Under the pieces are notes generated by a model. That model was not told the origin of the DNA. It saw nothing but the letters and a program-made list of their open reading frames with translations, and ran no database searches. From an uncultured Dorea sp. (GTDB lineage: Bacteria; Bacillota; Clostridia; Lachnospirales; Lachnospiraceae), in the NCBI RefSeq assembly GCF_934294775.1, contig NZ_CAKRAH010000024.1, positions 1-35,324 of the forward strand: DNA of 35,324 nt. Reading direction: 5' to 3'. Shown here piece by piece: positions 23,854-32,204 of this stretch (positions within the stretch are counted from its first letter, which is position 1; every line of letters begins with the position of its first letter). Both the position numbers and the translations under genes were made by a program.

Positions 23854-24801
23854 CTATTTCTCCTTTGCTATTTCATATAATTTCTGTGCTATGCACACAT
23901 CAAATAATCCCATTCCAACCGATTTGAAATATGTTGTCTGTCCTTCTTTGATTTCCTGTTCATCTGATGCCAGATATTCATGCATCAGTTTGATACGATC
24001 CTTCGTAAGCTTTCCATTAGCCAGAGGCTGGCTAAGATCCCCACTTTCCTCGCATGCATACGGAAGTTCGATATACACATTATCCACCAGTTCTAATACC
24101 GCATCCGGGATTTCCCTCATCTGTGGCATGTAAGAGCCGATCGCGATAATACATTTTCCTCTCAGAAGTTCTTTATCATCCGGAAGAACGGGCGTGGTTG
24201 AAGGAGTCGTTGTACATATGATATCACTGTTTTGTACAAGCTCTTCCACTGCTTTACATTGTACTACCTTTACGTCCTTCTTATCAATAGCTTTTTTCAG
24301 TCTTTCCAGATAATCTGTCAGATCTCTGTTACTGTGGTTATATACATATACCGTATGGATATCCCTTGCTGCGCATGCATACACTGCCTGATGGAATCCC
24401 TGCATTCCCGCTCCGATGATTCCAACCGTATGGCAGTCCTTTCTTGACAGATGGCGGATTCCCACACCACCGACAGCTCCGGTTCTCCATGCGGTTACCG
24501 ACTGCCCGTCCATAACGGCAAGCGGCGCACCTGTCGTATAATCATTCAGTAACACGATACCATCAATCGACGGCAGTCCCAGTTTGGAATTCTCCGGAAA
24601 GATCGACAATATCTTTGTCCCGATGATATCCTTTGTGTAACATGGCATATACATGAGCTGCTTATTTTCATGTTCTACCGTTGGTCTTGGCGGCATATAG
24701 AACTTGCCTGATCCATAGATCCGGTATGCCTCTTCGATCTGATCCATCATCTGATCCGGATCAACCATTTCTTCGATCTGCTCCTTGCTTAATACGATCA
24801 T
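23854..24801 (-). CDS. Ornithine cyclodeaminase / mu-crystallin family enzyme
   Basis: An NAD(P)-dependent enzyme of the OCD/mu-crystallin family, with 315 residues from the chosen start. Members include ornithine cyclodeaminase, alanine dehydrogenase, ketimine reductases and opine-like enzymes; the substrate cannot be told from the sequence. Seen are GTKILSIFPEN, the substrate-lysine region, then GAPLAVMDGQSVTAWRTGA and the dinucleotide fold VGIIGAGMQGFHQ, then CTTTPSTTPVL. The ATG at 24799-24801 is chosen for its GGAGG 9 nt upstream; it begins 1 nt after the MATE stop codon, so coupling is likely. A longer frame to 24840 lies inside the MATE gene. Confidence 0.87.
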   Translation of the reverse strand: MIVLSKEQIEEMVDPDQMMDQIEEAYRIYGSGKFYMPPRPTVEHENKQLMYMPCYTKDIIGTKILSIFPENSKLGLPSIDGIVLLNDYTTGAPLAVMDGQSVTAWRTGAVGGVGIRHLSRKDCHTVGIIGAGMQGFHQAVYACAARDIHTVYVYNHSNRDLTDYLERLKKAIDKKDVKVVQCKAVEELVQNSDIICTTTPSTTPVLPDDKELLRGKCIIAIGSYMPQMREIPDAVLELVDNVYIELPYACEESGDLSQPLANGKLTKDRIKLMHEYLASDEQEIKEGQTTYFKSVGMGLFDVCIAQKLYEIAKEK

Positions 24802-24802
24802 T

Positions 24803-26197
24803 TTACATTTCCTCCAGTTCTTTTTGTTCCCTTGTGACATCTCTCAGCCACTTATATGTCAAATACCGCTTTAAAGTAATCGGTACTTTGATCAGTTCAT
24901 CACTCATCAGTATAACATAGACGACCGGCACACTGGCATGCAAAATAAATGCCGCCACTGCCCCGAGTAAAATGGAGAATCCCCACATCGTCGATACATC
25001 CATGATCAATCCGAATTTCGTATCTCCGCCTGCACGGAATACCCCCACTACCATTGTGGTATTAAATGCCTGTGCCACAGTAAAATACGACATAACGAAG
25101 AACATGAAACTCAAGTAATTCTTTGCCGGTCCGGTCAGTGCCAGATTTGCATTGGCAATCGGTGCCGCGATCAGTATCAGTACACCGCCAAGGATTCCCA
25201 GAATCAGACTTAACCACACGAAGCGTTTTCCGTATGCTTTTGCCAGTTCCATTTTTCCTTCCCCGATCGTCTTACCAAGATAGATCGCCGTTGCATGGGA
25301 AATCCCAAATGTTACGACCGTTGCCAGCTGTCTTGCCACCTGCGCCACCGAGTTGGCTGCCACTGCTGCACTTCCAAGATGCCCGATCACCGCCGTATTC
25401 GCCGATGTTCCCAGTCCCCACATCAGTTCATTTAATACCACCGGCATCGAATAGACCGCAAAATCTTTTAACAAAACTTTATCGATCTTCACCATATCTT
25501 TAAGCCGGATCCTTACTACTTTATTTCGAAAGACAGCGTAAGCGAGAACCATCACCGTCTCGGCTGCTCTGGCGCACAATGTACCGATTGCCGCACCTCT
25601 GACTCCCATTACCGGAAATCCGAGAAGCCCGAAGATCAGGACTGCATTTACCACAATATTCATAAGCAGCGAGATCAGGTAAATGAACGTGGCTACCATG
25701 ACACGTTCAATACTACGCATGATATTTAAGTAAACCTGTGTCACTGCCATAAACACATAGGAAAATCCTACGATTCTTAAATACTTTACTCCTTCTGCAA
25801 TAACTTCCGGATCAGAGGTATAGATCCGCATCAGTGTCTCCGGCATGCCAAGGGCTGCTGCTGCGAATACTACTGCAACGATAAGTCCGGCACTTAATCC
25901 CATACCAAGGACTTTTTCTATTGTTCTGGTATCTTTCTTTCCCCAGTACTGTGCCGTCAGAACGGTTGCTCCGGAAGTCACTCCGTAAAAGATCAGTGTC
26001 ATGATATACTGGATCTGTCCTGCAAGGGATGCTCCGGATAATACTTTCTCTCCGACTTTTCCGAGCATAATCACATCCGTTGCCGTAACTCCGACATTGA
26101 TCAGATTCTGGATTGCGATCGGGATGACCAGGGCGAATACATTCCGGTAGAACTGCTTCCAGTTGATTGTTTTTGTATATTTATTTTTTTCTTTCAC
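24803..26197 (-). CDS. MATE-family efflux transporter
   Basis: A predicted multidrug or metabolite/cation antiporter of the inner membrane. The 464 residues have about 12 hydrophobic spans in two MatE repeats. The first starts VFALVIPIAIQNLINVGVTATDVIMLG (about residues 16-42; core IPIAIQNL), and the second near MPVVLNELMWGLG. The start codon is a GTG (26195-26197), 17 nt after the response regulator stop. The nearest purine-rich site (AGGAG) overlaps that stop and is rather distant (about 14 nt). It sits between a two-component system and an OCD/RidA pair, so it might export a product of that chemistry or an antimicrobial. Confidence 0.92.
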   Translation of the reverse strand: MKEKNKYTKTINWKQFYRNVFALVIPIAIQNLINVGVTATDVIMLGKVGEKVLSGASLAGQIQYIMTLIFYGVTSGATVLTAQYWGKKDTRTIEKVLGMGLSAGLIVAVVFAAAALGMPETLMRIYTSDPEVIAEGVKYLRIVGFSYVFMAVTQVYLNIMRSIERVMVATFIYLISLLMNIVVNAVLIFGLLGFPVMGVRGAAIGTLCARAAETVMVLAYAVFRNKVVRIRLKDMVKIDKVLLKDFAVYSMPVVLNELMWGLGTSANTAVIGHLGSAAVAANSVAQVARQLATVVTFGISHATAIYLGKTIGEGKMELAKAYGKRFVWLSLILGILGGVLILIAAPIANANLALTGPAKNYLSFMFFVMSYFTVAQAFNTTMVVGVFRAGGDTKFGLIMDVSTMWGFSILLGAVAAFILHASVPVVYVILMSDELIKVPITLKRYLTYKWLRDVTREQKELEEM

Positions 26198-26214
26198 TTA
26201 TTTTTTCTCTGCTC

Positions 26215-26871
26215 CTATTTATTCTTATCGCATTTTCTGCTTCTCTGCAGATAATACACCGCAAGCTGTGTCCGATCTCTCAATTCCAGTTTCTCGAGCA
26301 CATTGCTGATATAATTCCGGACCGTTCCCTCACTTAAGCAGACTTTCTCCGATATCTCTTTATTACTGAGTCCCTCGGCAACCAGTGCTGTGATCTCCAG
26401 TTCCCGTTCTCCGATTCCGTGACTGTTCCAGTCAAATATCTGCTCTTTTTCTTTCTGCTCTTTCTGAAGCAGTCCCGGAATTCGGGACATAATCTCGGTT
26501 CCGAATACGGTCTGATTCATCTGCACCGCCTGCAGTGCCGGAAGGATACTGCCGTAATCCTGTTTTAGCAGATATCCCTTCACACCATATTTTAATGCTT
26601 TTACAATGTACTCATCATCAGAAAACGTGGTAAGCAAAAGAATCTTTGCATCCGTATGCATTTTCAAAATCTGCTCTGCAGCGTCCAGGCCGTTTATGTC
26701 CTTCATCCGTATATCCATCAAAAGAACATCCGGAAGCAGTTCATCATATAACCGGATGGCATCTTTTCCATCCTGTCCGGTACCGGTTACTTCTACTTCT
26801 CTTCCTGCCTCCAGGATTGTCTTTAACGCACTGGATACCAGGATATCGTCATCTACAATTACTATCTTCAT
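26215..26871 (-). CDS. NarL/LuxR-type response regulator
   Basis: A two-component output regulator of 218 residues. The receiver domain (1-120) has the acidic pocket VDDD and phospho-acceptor Asp53 in LLMDIRM. The C-terminal LuxR-type helix-turn-helix (about 155-210) contains LVAEGLSNKEISEKVCLSEG and TVRNYISNVLEKL. It overlaps the kinase gene by 4 bp. By position and family it resembles LnrK of the B. subtilis linearmycin system. Its likely targets are the divergent ABC genes and its own unit. Confidence 0.93.
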   Translation of the reverse strand: MKIVIVDDDILVSSALKTILEAGREVEVTGTGQDGKDAIRLYDELLPDVLLMDIRMKDINGLDAAEQILKMHTDAKILLLTTFSDDEYIVKALKYGVKGYLLKQDYGSILPALQAVQMNQTVFGTEIMSRIPGLLQKEQKEKEQIFDWNSHGIGERELEITALVAEGLSNKEISEKVCLSEGTVRNYISNVLEKLELRDRTQLAVYYLQRSRKCDKNK

Positions 26872-28034
26872 CTTTTCCCCTCATTTTTTGGAACCGTAAT
26901 AAATATCCGGAAGCCATTTTCTTTCTGGATCTGCATAGTTCCGCCCAGCATGCGGACACGTTTTTTCATATTCTCGATCCCGATTCCGCTGCTTTCTGTA
27001 TTTTCTGTTTTTCGAACGTTTCCGGTCTTTCCAGCACTTTCCTGCTCTGTATATTCTTCCCAGTCTCCATCTGACTGGATCCGCTTATCTGACGTTCCAT
27101 TATCTTCTATAATCAGCTGATATAGTCCGGGATGTTCTCTTGTCAAAATCTTCACCTTATTTGCATTGCTGTGACGCATCACGTTATTCAGTGCCTCTTT
27201 CGTAATGGCTATAAAGCTGTATTTGATCTCTTTTGGAATGTCATATCCCATATCATAAGTAAGCTGTACCGGACAAAAACTGAATTCTTCTGCCAGCGAT
27301 TCCATCACTTCTTTTAAATTTACCGACTCATCATGCAGATCGTGCACGCTCTGTCTTACATTCGTCATGGCTTCGTTCAGCGTCTGATCCAGCTGCTCCA
27401 TCGGGACTTTCAGATTCTCAGCCTGATTAACAGTCTTTAACGCTCCCACCATCAGGATGGACCGCGACAGCATATGTCCCACATTATCATGGATCTCTCT
27501 GGCGATACGATTCCGTTCTTTCAGTGTGGCCAGATATACTTCTGTGTCCTGCTTTTCCAACAGATCCTGATTCTTCTTTTCCAGCATCAGTGTCAGTTCT
27601 CTGCTGTCATCTCTGGACCTTTTATATTCCTGCTCCAATTCATTTAACCTCCTGGTCCGTCCATATAACAGAACTGCTGCTGCCAGCCCGGCAACAATAA
27701 GCATCTCTTTTTCCAGCCCGTAATATTCCCGGAACGCTGGCGCCTCACAGGCCACGATTATACCGGCAACCCCTATATAAACCGGAGAATAAAAGCATAG
27801 CATATTATATAAAACCACCGGAAGAAACATCCACATTTCTTTAGAAACAATTCCGGCTGCCGCGAAAGCAATCGTTATAATGTAATGCAGATACTTTTCT
27901 TCCCCTACCAGATTCACACAGGTATAGATACACGCAAACAGAATAGCGATAACCGCCGGAATTCCTGTTTCCGCTGTTACCAGAAGTCCTACTCCGTAAA
28001 GGAACAAAAAACCTTCATCTGTTATCTTTCTCAT
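26868..28034 (-). CDS. Membrane sensor histidine kinase (HisKA_3)
   Basis: A NarL-system sensor kinase of 388 residues. The first 125 residues hold about five or six membrane spans with little outside sequence, as in LnrJ/DesK-like sensors that detect signals in or at the membrane. A coiled-coil follows (about 128-165). The dimerisation domain has phospho-accepting His182 in AREIHDNVGHMLSRS, then the HATPase domain with ALNNVMRHSNANKVKI and SSGIGIENMKKRV. An acidic insertion (about residues 325-350) precedes the last motif. AGGAG precedes the ATG, and element D starts 17 nt upstream of it. Confidence 0.92.
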   Translation of the reverse strand: MRKITDEGFLFLYGVGLLVTAETGIPAVIAILFACIYTCVNLVGEEKYLHYIITIAFAAAGIVSKEMWMFLPVVLYNMLCFYSPVYIGVAGIIVACEAPAFREYYGLEKEMLIVAGLAAAVLLYGRTRRLNELEQEYKRSRDDSRELTLMLEKKNQDLLEKQDTEVYLATLKERNRIAREIHDNVGHMLSRSILMVGALKTVNQAENLKVPMEQLDQTLNEAMTNVRQSVHDLHDESVNLKEVMESLAEEFSFCPVQLTYDMGYDIPKEIKYSFIAITKEALNNVMRHSNANKVKILTREHPGLYQLIIEDNGTSDKRIQSDGDWEEYTEQESAGKTGNVRKTENTESSGIGIENMKKRVRMLGGTMQIQKENGFRIFITVPKNEGKR

Positions 28035-28051
28035 TCTTTTCTCCTATATTA

Positions 28052-28186
28052 TGTTACTGTTCACACGTTGTGCAAACAGTAACACGATTTTGCCAATGCT
28101 TCGCATTCAAAATTGGCAAAATCCACAACCACTACTGTATCATACGGAATTTTCAGTTCAGAAAATTCCTACCTGTGAACAATAAC
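28052..28186. repeat. Inverted-end element D with three inner hairpins
   Basis: The left end TGTTACTGTTCAC (28052-28064) and right end GTGAACAATAAC (28175-28186) are inverted, with one mismatch over 12 bp. Within it TGTTACTGTT/AACAGTAACA (28052-28061, 28075-28084), GATTTTGCCAAT/ATTGGCAAAATC (28086-28097, 28112-28123) and GGAATTTTC/GAAAATTCC (28146-28154, 28161-28169) are perfect hairpins of 10, 12 and 9 bp. The third includes the 18-mer also found before the LysR gene. It fills the kinase side of the divergent kinase/ABC region. Confidence 0.75.
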
Positions 28187-28339
28187 TATATTACATTTGT
28201 CACATTCAACTTATGACCTGTGACACTACCATTATAATCAGCCATTCGCTATACTACAAGTAACAAATGTTATGACCGCAGAAAGTAATCTTCCATTTCT
28301 TCTGCGGTACTGACATACATTCACCAAGGAGGTAATCTT
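28187..28339 (+). promoter_or_regulatory. Promoter and leader of the ABC operon
   Basis: TATAAT at 28233-28238 has only a poor -35 (TTATGA, 28211-28216, spacer 16), which fits a promoter needing an activator. TTACATTTGT (28191-28200) and ACAAATGTTA (28263-28272) are near-inverted copies flanking it, and TGTCAC/GTGACA (28199-28204, 28220-28225) is a further inverted pair; either could bind the response regulator. ACCGCAGAA (28275-28283) and TTCTGCGGT (28300-28308) form a leader hairpin ending about 30 nt before the ATG. Confidence 0.4.
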
Positions 28340-29272
28340 ATGCTTGTACATATAGAAAATCTGGTAAAACGTTACGGTGATCTGTTAGCGCTCGACCACC
28401 TGTCGCTCGACATCGAAGAAGGCGAGATTTTCGGACTTCTCGGGCCAAACGGTTCCGGTAAAACCACCGCCATCAACTGCTTGCTCGCACTGTTAAAATA
28501 TGACAAAGGAACGATCACGATCTTTGGAAAGGACATGAAGCCGGACAGCTACGACATCAAACAGGATATCGGTGTTGTCATGCAGAACGTTGCCGTCTTC
28601 GAGCAGATGTCCGTCTATGAAAACATCGATTATTTCTGCGGACTCTATATCAAAGACAAACAAAAACGAAAAGAACTCGTGGAAGAAGCCATCGCATTCA
28701 CCGGTCTGTCCGATTTCCGTAAGATGCGCCCAAAGAAACTCTCCGGCGGACTCTTACGAAGGCTGAATATCGCATGCGGCATTGTCCACAAGCCCAGACT
28801 CATCATCATGGACGAACCGACCGTTGCTGTAGATCCTCAAAGCCGTAACAAAATTCTGGAAGGGATCGTAGAGCTCAACCGCCAGGGATCAACTATTATC
28901 TACACTTCCCACTACATGGAAGAGGTCGAACAGATCTGTACCCGTATTGCAATCATCGATCACGGACGTGTACTCGCATCCGGCACGACCGAAGAATTAA
29001 AAGAAATGATCAAGACCGGCGAGACGATCACGATCGAAGCAGTTGCGTTAACGAAAAACAACCTGGCAGATATCCGCTCTCTTTCGCATGTATTTGACTT
29101 ATCATACAAAGATCAGACAATGATCCTACGCTGCAGCGGTGCAAAACACAATCTGATCCGGGTACTGAATTACCTGCAGGAACAGGACATTCCATTCGGA
29201 CGCGTCTTCTCCGAGCTTCCGACTCTCAATGATGTCTTCCTTGAGATCACAGGAAAAGAACTCAGGGATTAA
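28340..29272 (+). CDS. ABC transporter ATPase, LnrL-like
   Basis: The nucleotide-binding subunit of an ABC-2 type exporter, 310 residues. Walker A GPNGSGKT is at 35-42, the signature LSGG at 134-137 and Walker B LIIMDEP at 154-160, followed by TVAVDPQSR and a switch histidine in TSHYMEEVE. The C-terminal 90 residues are the usual extension of drug-export ATPases. The TVxVDPQSRN stretch and the length match my memory of LnrL (YfiL). A strong AAGGAGG precedes the ATG. Two permease genes follow closely. Confidence 0.94.
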   Translation: MLVHIENLVKRYGDLLALDHLSLDIEEGEIFGLLGPNGSGKTTAINCLLALLKYDKGTITIFGKDMKPDSYDIKQDIGVVMQNVAVFEQMSVYENIDYFCGLYIKDKQKRKELVEEAIAFTGLSDFRKMRPKKLSGGLLRRLNIACGIVHKPRLIIMDEPTVAVDPQSRNKILEGIVELNRQGSTIIYTSHYMEEVEQICTRIAIIDHGRVLASGTTEELKEMIKTGETITIEAVALTKNNLADIRSLSHVFDLSYKDQTMILRCSGAKHNLIRVLNYLQEQDIPFGRVFSELPTLNDVFLEITGKELRD

Positions 29273-29286
29273 AGGAGGGACACTTT

Positions 29287-30429
29287 ATGTTACATTTATT
29301 AAAATATCAGTTCTTACAGACAATACGTTCCCGCTCTACTATGTTCTGGGCTCTCGCATTTCCGCTCATCCTTGGAACCCTGTTCTATGTGTCCTTTGGA
29401 AATACCGGTCTTGCAGGAACCGGAGAGACTGTCTGGGAATCGGTTCCTGTTGCCATCGTCACAGTAGACAGCAGTTCCGCAAATGCAGCATCTTTCCTGA
29501 CATTTCTGAACGAAACGGATCAGGACATGATCGATATCCATTCTTACAAGACAGAAAAAGCTGCCAAAAAAGCACTCCGGCGGGAGGAAATATCCGGCAT
29601 CTATTACGTGAAGGCGGTTCCTTCCCTTACCATTGCTTCCAATGGCATTAACCAGAGCATTCTGTCTTCCCTTCTGGAGAGCTATGAAAAGAATGCTGAC
29701 ATGATCCGGGATATTGCCACACAGCATCCGGAAAAGCTTTCGGACGCCCTTGCATCTCTGAACGACTACCAGACACTGGTGAAAGAAAAGTCCTTAGGCG
29801 GACATTCCTTAGATCCGACACTGACTTATTTTCTCGCACTGATCGCATTTGCCTGCTTAAGCGGAGTCTACTTAAGCATCCATTCCACGGTTCAGCTTCA
29901 GGCGAACTTAAGTGCACTCGGAGAACGGCGCAGCATCACACCGACCCACAAACTTTCCCTGATTCTCGGCGATCTGCTGGTACTGGAAAGTATTCATTTC
30001 GTCAACATCCTGATCCTGGAGCTTTACCTTACCCAGGTACTTCATATCAGCCTTGGGCATGACATTCCGAAACTTCTTCTCATTACGTTTATGGGAACCC
30101 TGATCGGTATCTGTCTCGGAATCCTGATCGGATGCGCCGGCAAACTGTCCTACAGTGTCAAATCTGGAATCGGTGTCCTCGTTACACTGTTACCGAGTTT
30201 CCTTGCAGGCCTGATGTTCGGTGGAATGAAAAATGTGATCGAACAGCACTGCCCCGTCATCAACCGGATCAATCCTGCCAGTGTCTTAAGTGATGCATTC
30301 TACTGCCTCAGTGTCTATGATGATGCTGTCCGCTACCGCAGGTGTATCCTGATTCTTGTAATCATGTGCCTGCTTTGCATCAGCTTCTCATTTCTCATGA
30401 TAAGGAGGGAACGTTATGACAGTATTTAA
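29287..30429 (+). CDS. ABC-2 type permease, LnrM-like
   Basis: Membrane subunit of 380 residues. It has one N-terminal span (about 17-37, FWALAFPLILGTLFYVSFG), a large extracytoplasmic domain (about 40-175), and five or so spans in the last 200 residues, the ABC2_membrane_3 layout. It starts 14 nt after the ATPase with AGGAGGGAC upstream, and overlaps the next gene by 14 bp. Lack of any conserved substrate motif leaves cargo open; membrane-active antimicrobials are the inference from context. Confidence 0.9.
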   Translation: MLHLLKYQFLQTIRSRSTMFWALAFPLILGTLFYVSFGNTGLAGTGETVWESVPVAIVTVDSSSANAASFLTFLNETDQDMIDIHSYKTEKAAKKALRREEISGIYYVKAVPSLTIASNGINQSILSSLLESYEKNADMIRDIATQHPEKLSDALASLNDYQTLVKEKSLGGHSLDPTLTYFLALIAFACLSGVYLSIHSTVQLQANLSALGERRSITPTHKLSLILGDLLVLESIHFVNILILELYLTQVLHISLGHDIPKLLLITFMGTLIGICLGILIGCAGKLSYSVKSGIGVLVTLLPSFLAGLMFGGMKNVIEQHCPVINRINPASVLSDAFYCLSVYDDAVRYRRCILILVIMCLLCISFSFLMIRRERYDSI

Positions 30430-31573
30430 AGGATTTTTAATCATAACCAAACGCAATCTCCTGATGGTATTCATGTATCTGGCAATCTTCCTTACGATCG
30501 GAATCCTTGCCTCCGGCAGCGACAGCAATACTTCCGGCACCGGGTTCCATGCCCAAGCACTCACGGTAGGTGTGGTAGATCATGACGGAGGCGTGCTTTC
30601 CAAAGGACTTTCCAGATATTTATCACAGTATCATACCGTCAGGCAAATGCCGGATGACACTGCGAAACTCCAGGACGCACTCTTTAACCGGAATGTCTCT
30701 TATATCGTGACCATTCCGGAAGATTTTAAAGTCTCCTGCCTCCGTGAACATCAGGCATTACCGGTATCCAAGATCCCCGGAAGCACAGACGGGTACTACG
30801 TCGATCAACAGATCAACACCTATCTGAATCAGGCACGTGTCCTGACAGACAGCGGTTATTCCGATAAAGAGGCAGCTGCATATATTCTGAAACATACAGA
30901 CAGTTCTTCTCATGTTACAATGTTAAAATCTGCTTCTTCCGAAAAGACGCCGGGTTATGGTTACATGTATCAGTATCTGCCATATGTGTTAATCTCCATA
31001 CTGTGCTATGTAATGGGACTGATCATGATCGCATTCCATCAGCCGGATCTGCAAAAGCGAATCCTTTGCTCGGCTGTATCCATCAGAAGCCAGAACCTGC
31101 AGCTTGCACTGGGATATCTGGCAGTCGGATGCTCCGTCTGGATGCTTACAACATGGATCCCTGCTTTCTTCTTTTACCGGAAAGCATTTTTCCAGTCGCC
31201 AAAGATGCCATATTATATGCTCAACAGCTTGACCCTGCTTCTGGTCGGACTTGCGCTTTCCTTCCTTCTTGGTACATTTATCACCAAAGAAGATATCCTG
31301 ACCGCCCTCGTAAATGTTGTCACACTTGGCATGAGCTTCCTGTGTGGAGTATTCGTTCCACTTGATATCATGGGAAAAGGTATGAAAACCGTGGCTCATT
31401 TTCTTCCGGTCTACTGGTATGAGATCAGTAACAATCTGCTGAATAACTCTGCTATTCTCACTCAGGCACAGAGACAACTCTTATACCGCAACTATGGAAT
31501 CCAGTTACTTTTTGCCGCTGCGATCTTCTGTATCGCACTGGTAGTCAGTAAAAGAGCAAGGCAGACAGCATAA
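30416..31573 (+). CDS. ABC-2 type permease, LnrN-like
   Basis: Second membrane subunit, 385 residues, with the same plan as the preceding permease: one N-terminal span (about 15-33), a long outside domain, then about five spans from residue 185 on. The pair probably forms a heterodimeric channel with the ATPase. It begins inside the preceding gene (14-bp overlap, AAGGAGGGAACG upstream). Its stop codon lies inside the terminator hairpin at 31553-31591. Confidence 0.9.
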   Translation: MTVFKGFLIITKRNLLMVFMYLAIFLTIGILASGSDSNTSGTGFHAQALTVGVVDHDGGVLSKGLSRYLSQYHTVRQMPDDTAKLQDALFNRNVSYIVTIPEDFKVSCLREHQALPVSKIPGSTDGYYVDQQINTYLNQARVLTDSGYSDKEAAAYILKHTDSSSHVTMLKSASSEKTPGYGYMYQYLPYVLISILCYVMGLIMIAFHQPDLQKRILCSAVSIRSQNLQLALGYLAVGCSVWMLTTWIPAFFFYRKAFFQSPKMPYYMLNSLTLLLVGLALSFLLGTFITKEDILTALVNVVTLGMSFLCGVFVPLDIMGKGMKTVAHFLPVYWYEISNNLLNNSAILTQAQRQLLYRNYGIQLLFAAAIFCIALVVSKRARQTA

Positions 31574-31596
31574 TGCTGCCTGCCCTGCTCTTTTTT
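31553..31596. terminator. Terminator overlapping ABC permease stop codon
   Basis: AGAGCA (31553-31558), GGCAG and CAGCA pair with TGCTG, CTGCC and TGCTCT (31586-31591), with short mismatches. TTTTTT follows on the plus strand, and the A-run before it gives TTTT on the minus strand. It separates the convergent ABC operon and PAP2 gene, and the ABC stop codon TAA is in its loop. Confidence 0.85.
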
Positions 31597-31602
31597 CTAT
31601 CT

Positions 31603-32124
31603 CTATTTTATCTTTTTCTTCTGTATCCATTCCACAATCTTATAGCCCAGATATCCGGAAAGACTTCCGAATATCACGCCGCCGATAATATCAGTCGGAT
31701 AATGCACATACAGGTACAATCTTGATAATGCGATCAGAACCGCAAGTACAAGAGCCGCTTTCCACATCTTCTTCTCTCCGGCAAGATACAATGCCGTTAC
31801 CGAAGCAAATGAAGCCGCCGTGTGTCCCGACGGAAAAGAGTAATCCTGCGGCTTTGCGACCAGTAATTGTACCGCTGTATTTACATCAAATGGTCTGGTC
31901 CTTGCCACCAGATTCTTTATGAGCACATTGCAGAGCAGCACATCCACAAGCAATGCCGCCATCATGATCACCCCTGTCTTTCTTGTCTTCGGAATGATCA
32001 GAAGAACTATCGTCAGGCAGATCCATATCATTCCTGCATCACCAAGTTTTGTGATAAAAGGGACGATCGTATCACCGATGTCTGTTCTTAAGTTCTGGAT
32101 TATATTTAGAATCTGTATTTCCAT
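31603..32124 (-). CDS. PAP2-family membrane phosphatase
   Basis: A 173-residue integral membrane phosphatase with the three PAP2 motifs: KNLVARTRPFD (KxxxxxxRP), SFPSGHT, and SRLYLYVHYPTD. About five spans are seen. Members dephosphorylate lipid pyrophosphates such as undecaprenyl pyrophosphate or phosphatidic acid; substrate is not resolvable, though recycling of the cell-wall lipid carrier (BcrC-like) would fit the drug-resistance neighbourhood. It is the last gene of the leftward marR cluster, 80 bp after the MATE gene, with purine-rich GAGGAGAGGAAGG upstream. Confidence 0.92.
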   Translation of the reverse strand: MEIQILNIIQNLRTDIGDTIVPFITKLGDAGMIWICLTIVLLIIPKTRKTGVIMMAALLVDVLLCNVLIKNLVARTRPFDVNTAVQLLVAKPQDYSFPSGHTAASFASVTALYLAGEKKMWKAALVLAVLIALSRLYLYVHYPTDIIGGVIFGSLSGYLGYKIVEWIQKKKIK

Positions 32125-32204
32125 ATATTTATTATTTCCTTCCTCTCCTCATCTATATGATTTTATCCATATATTGCTATCTGTATATATAACAGCTGAT
32201 TTTC

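Noticed and set aside
28092..28118. Sixth copy of the short S repeat (GCTTCGCATTCAAAATTG)
   Set aside because: Only the last part resembles copy S4, and it is better explained as the loop and arm of a hairpin in element D.
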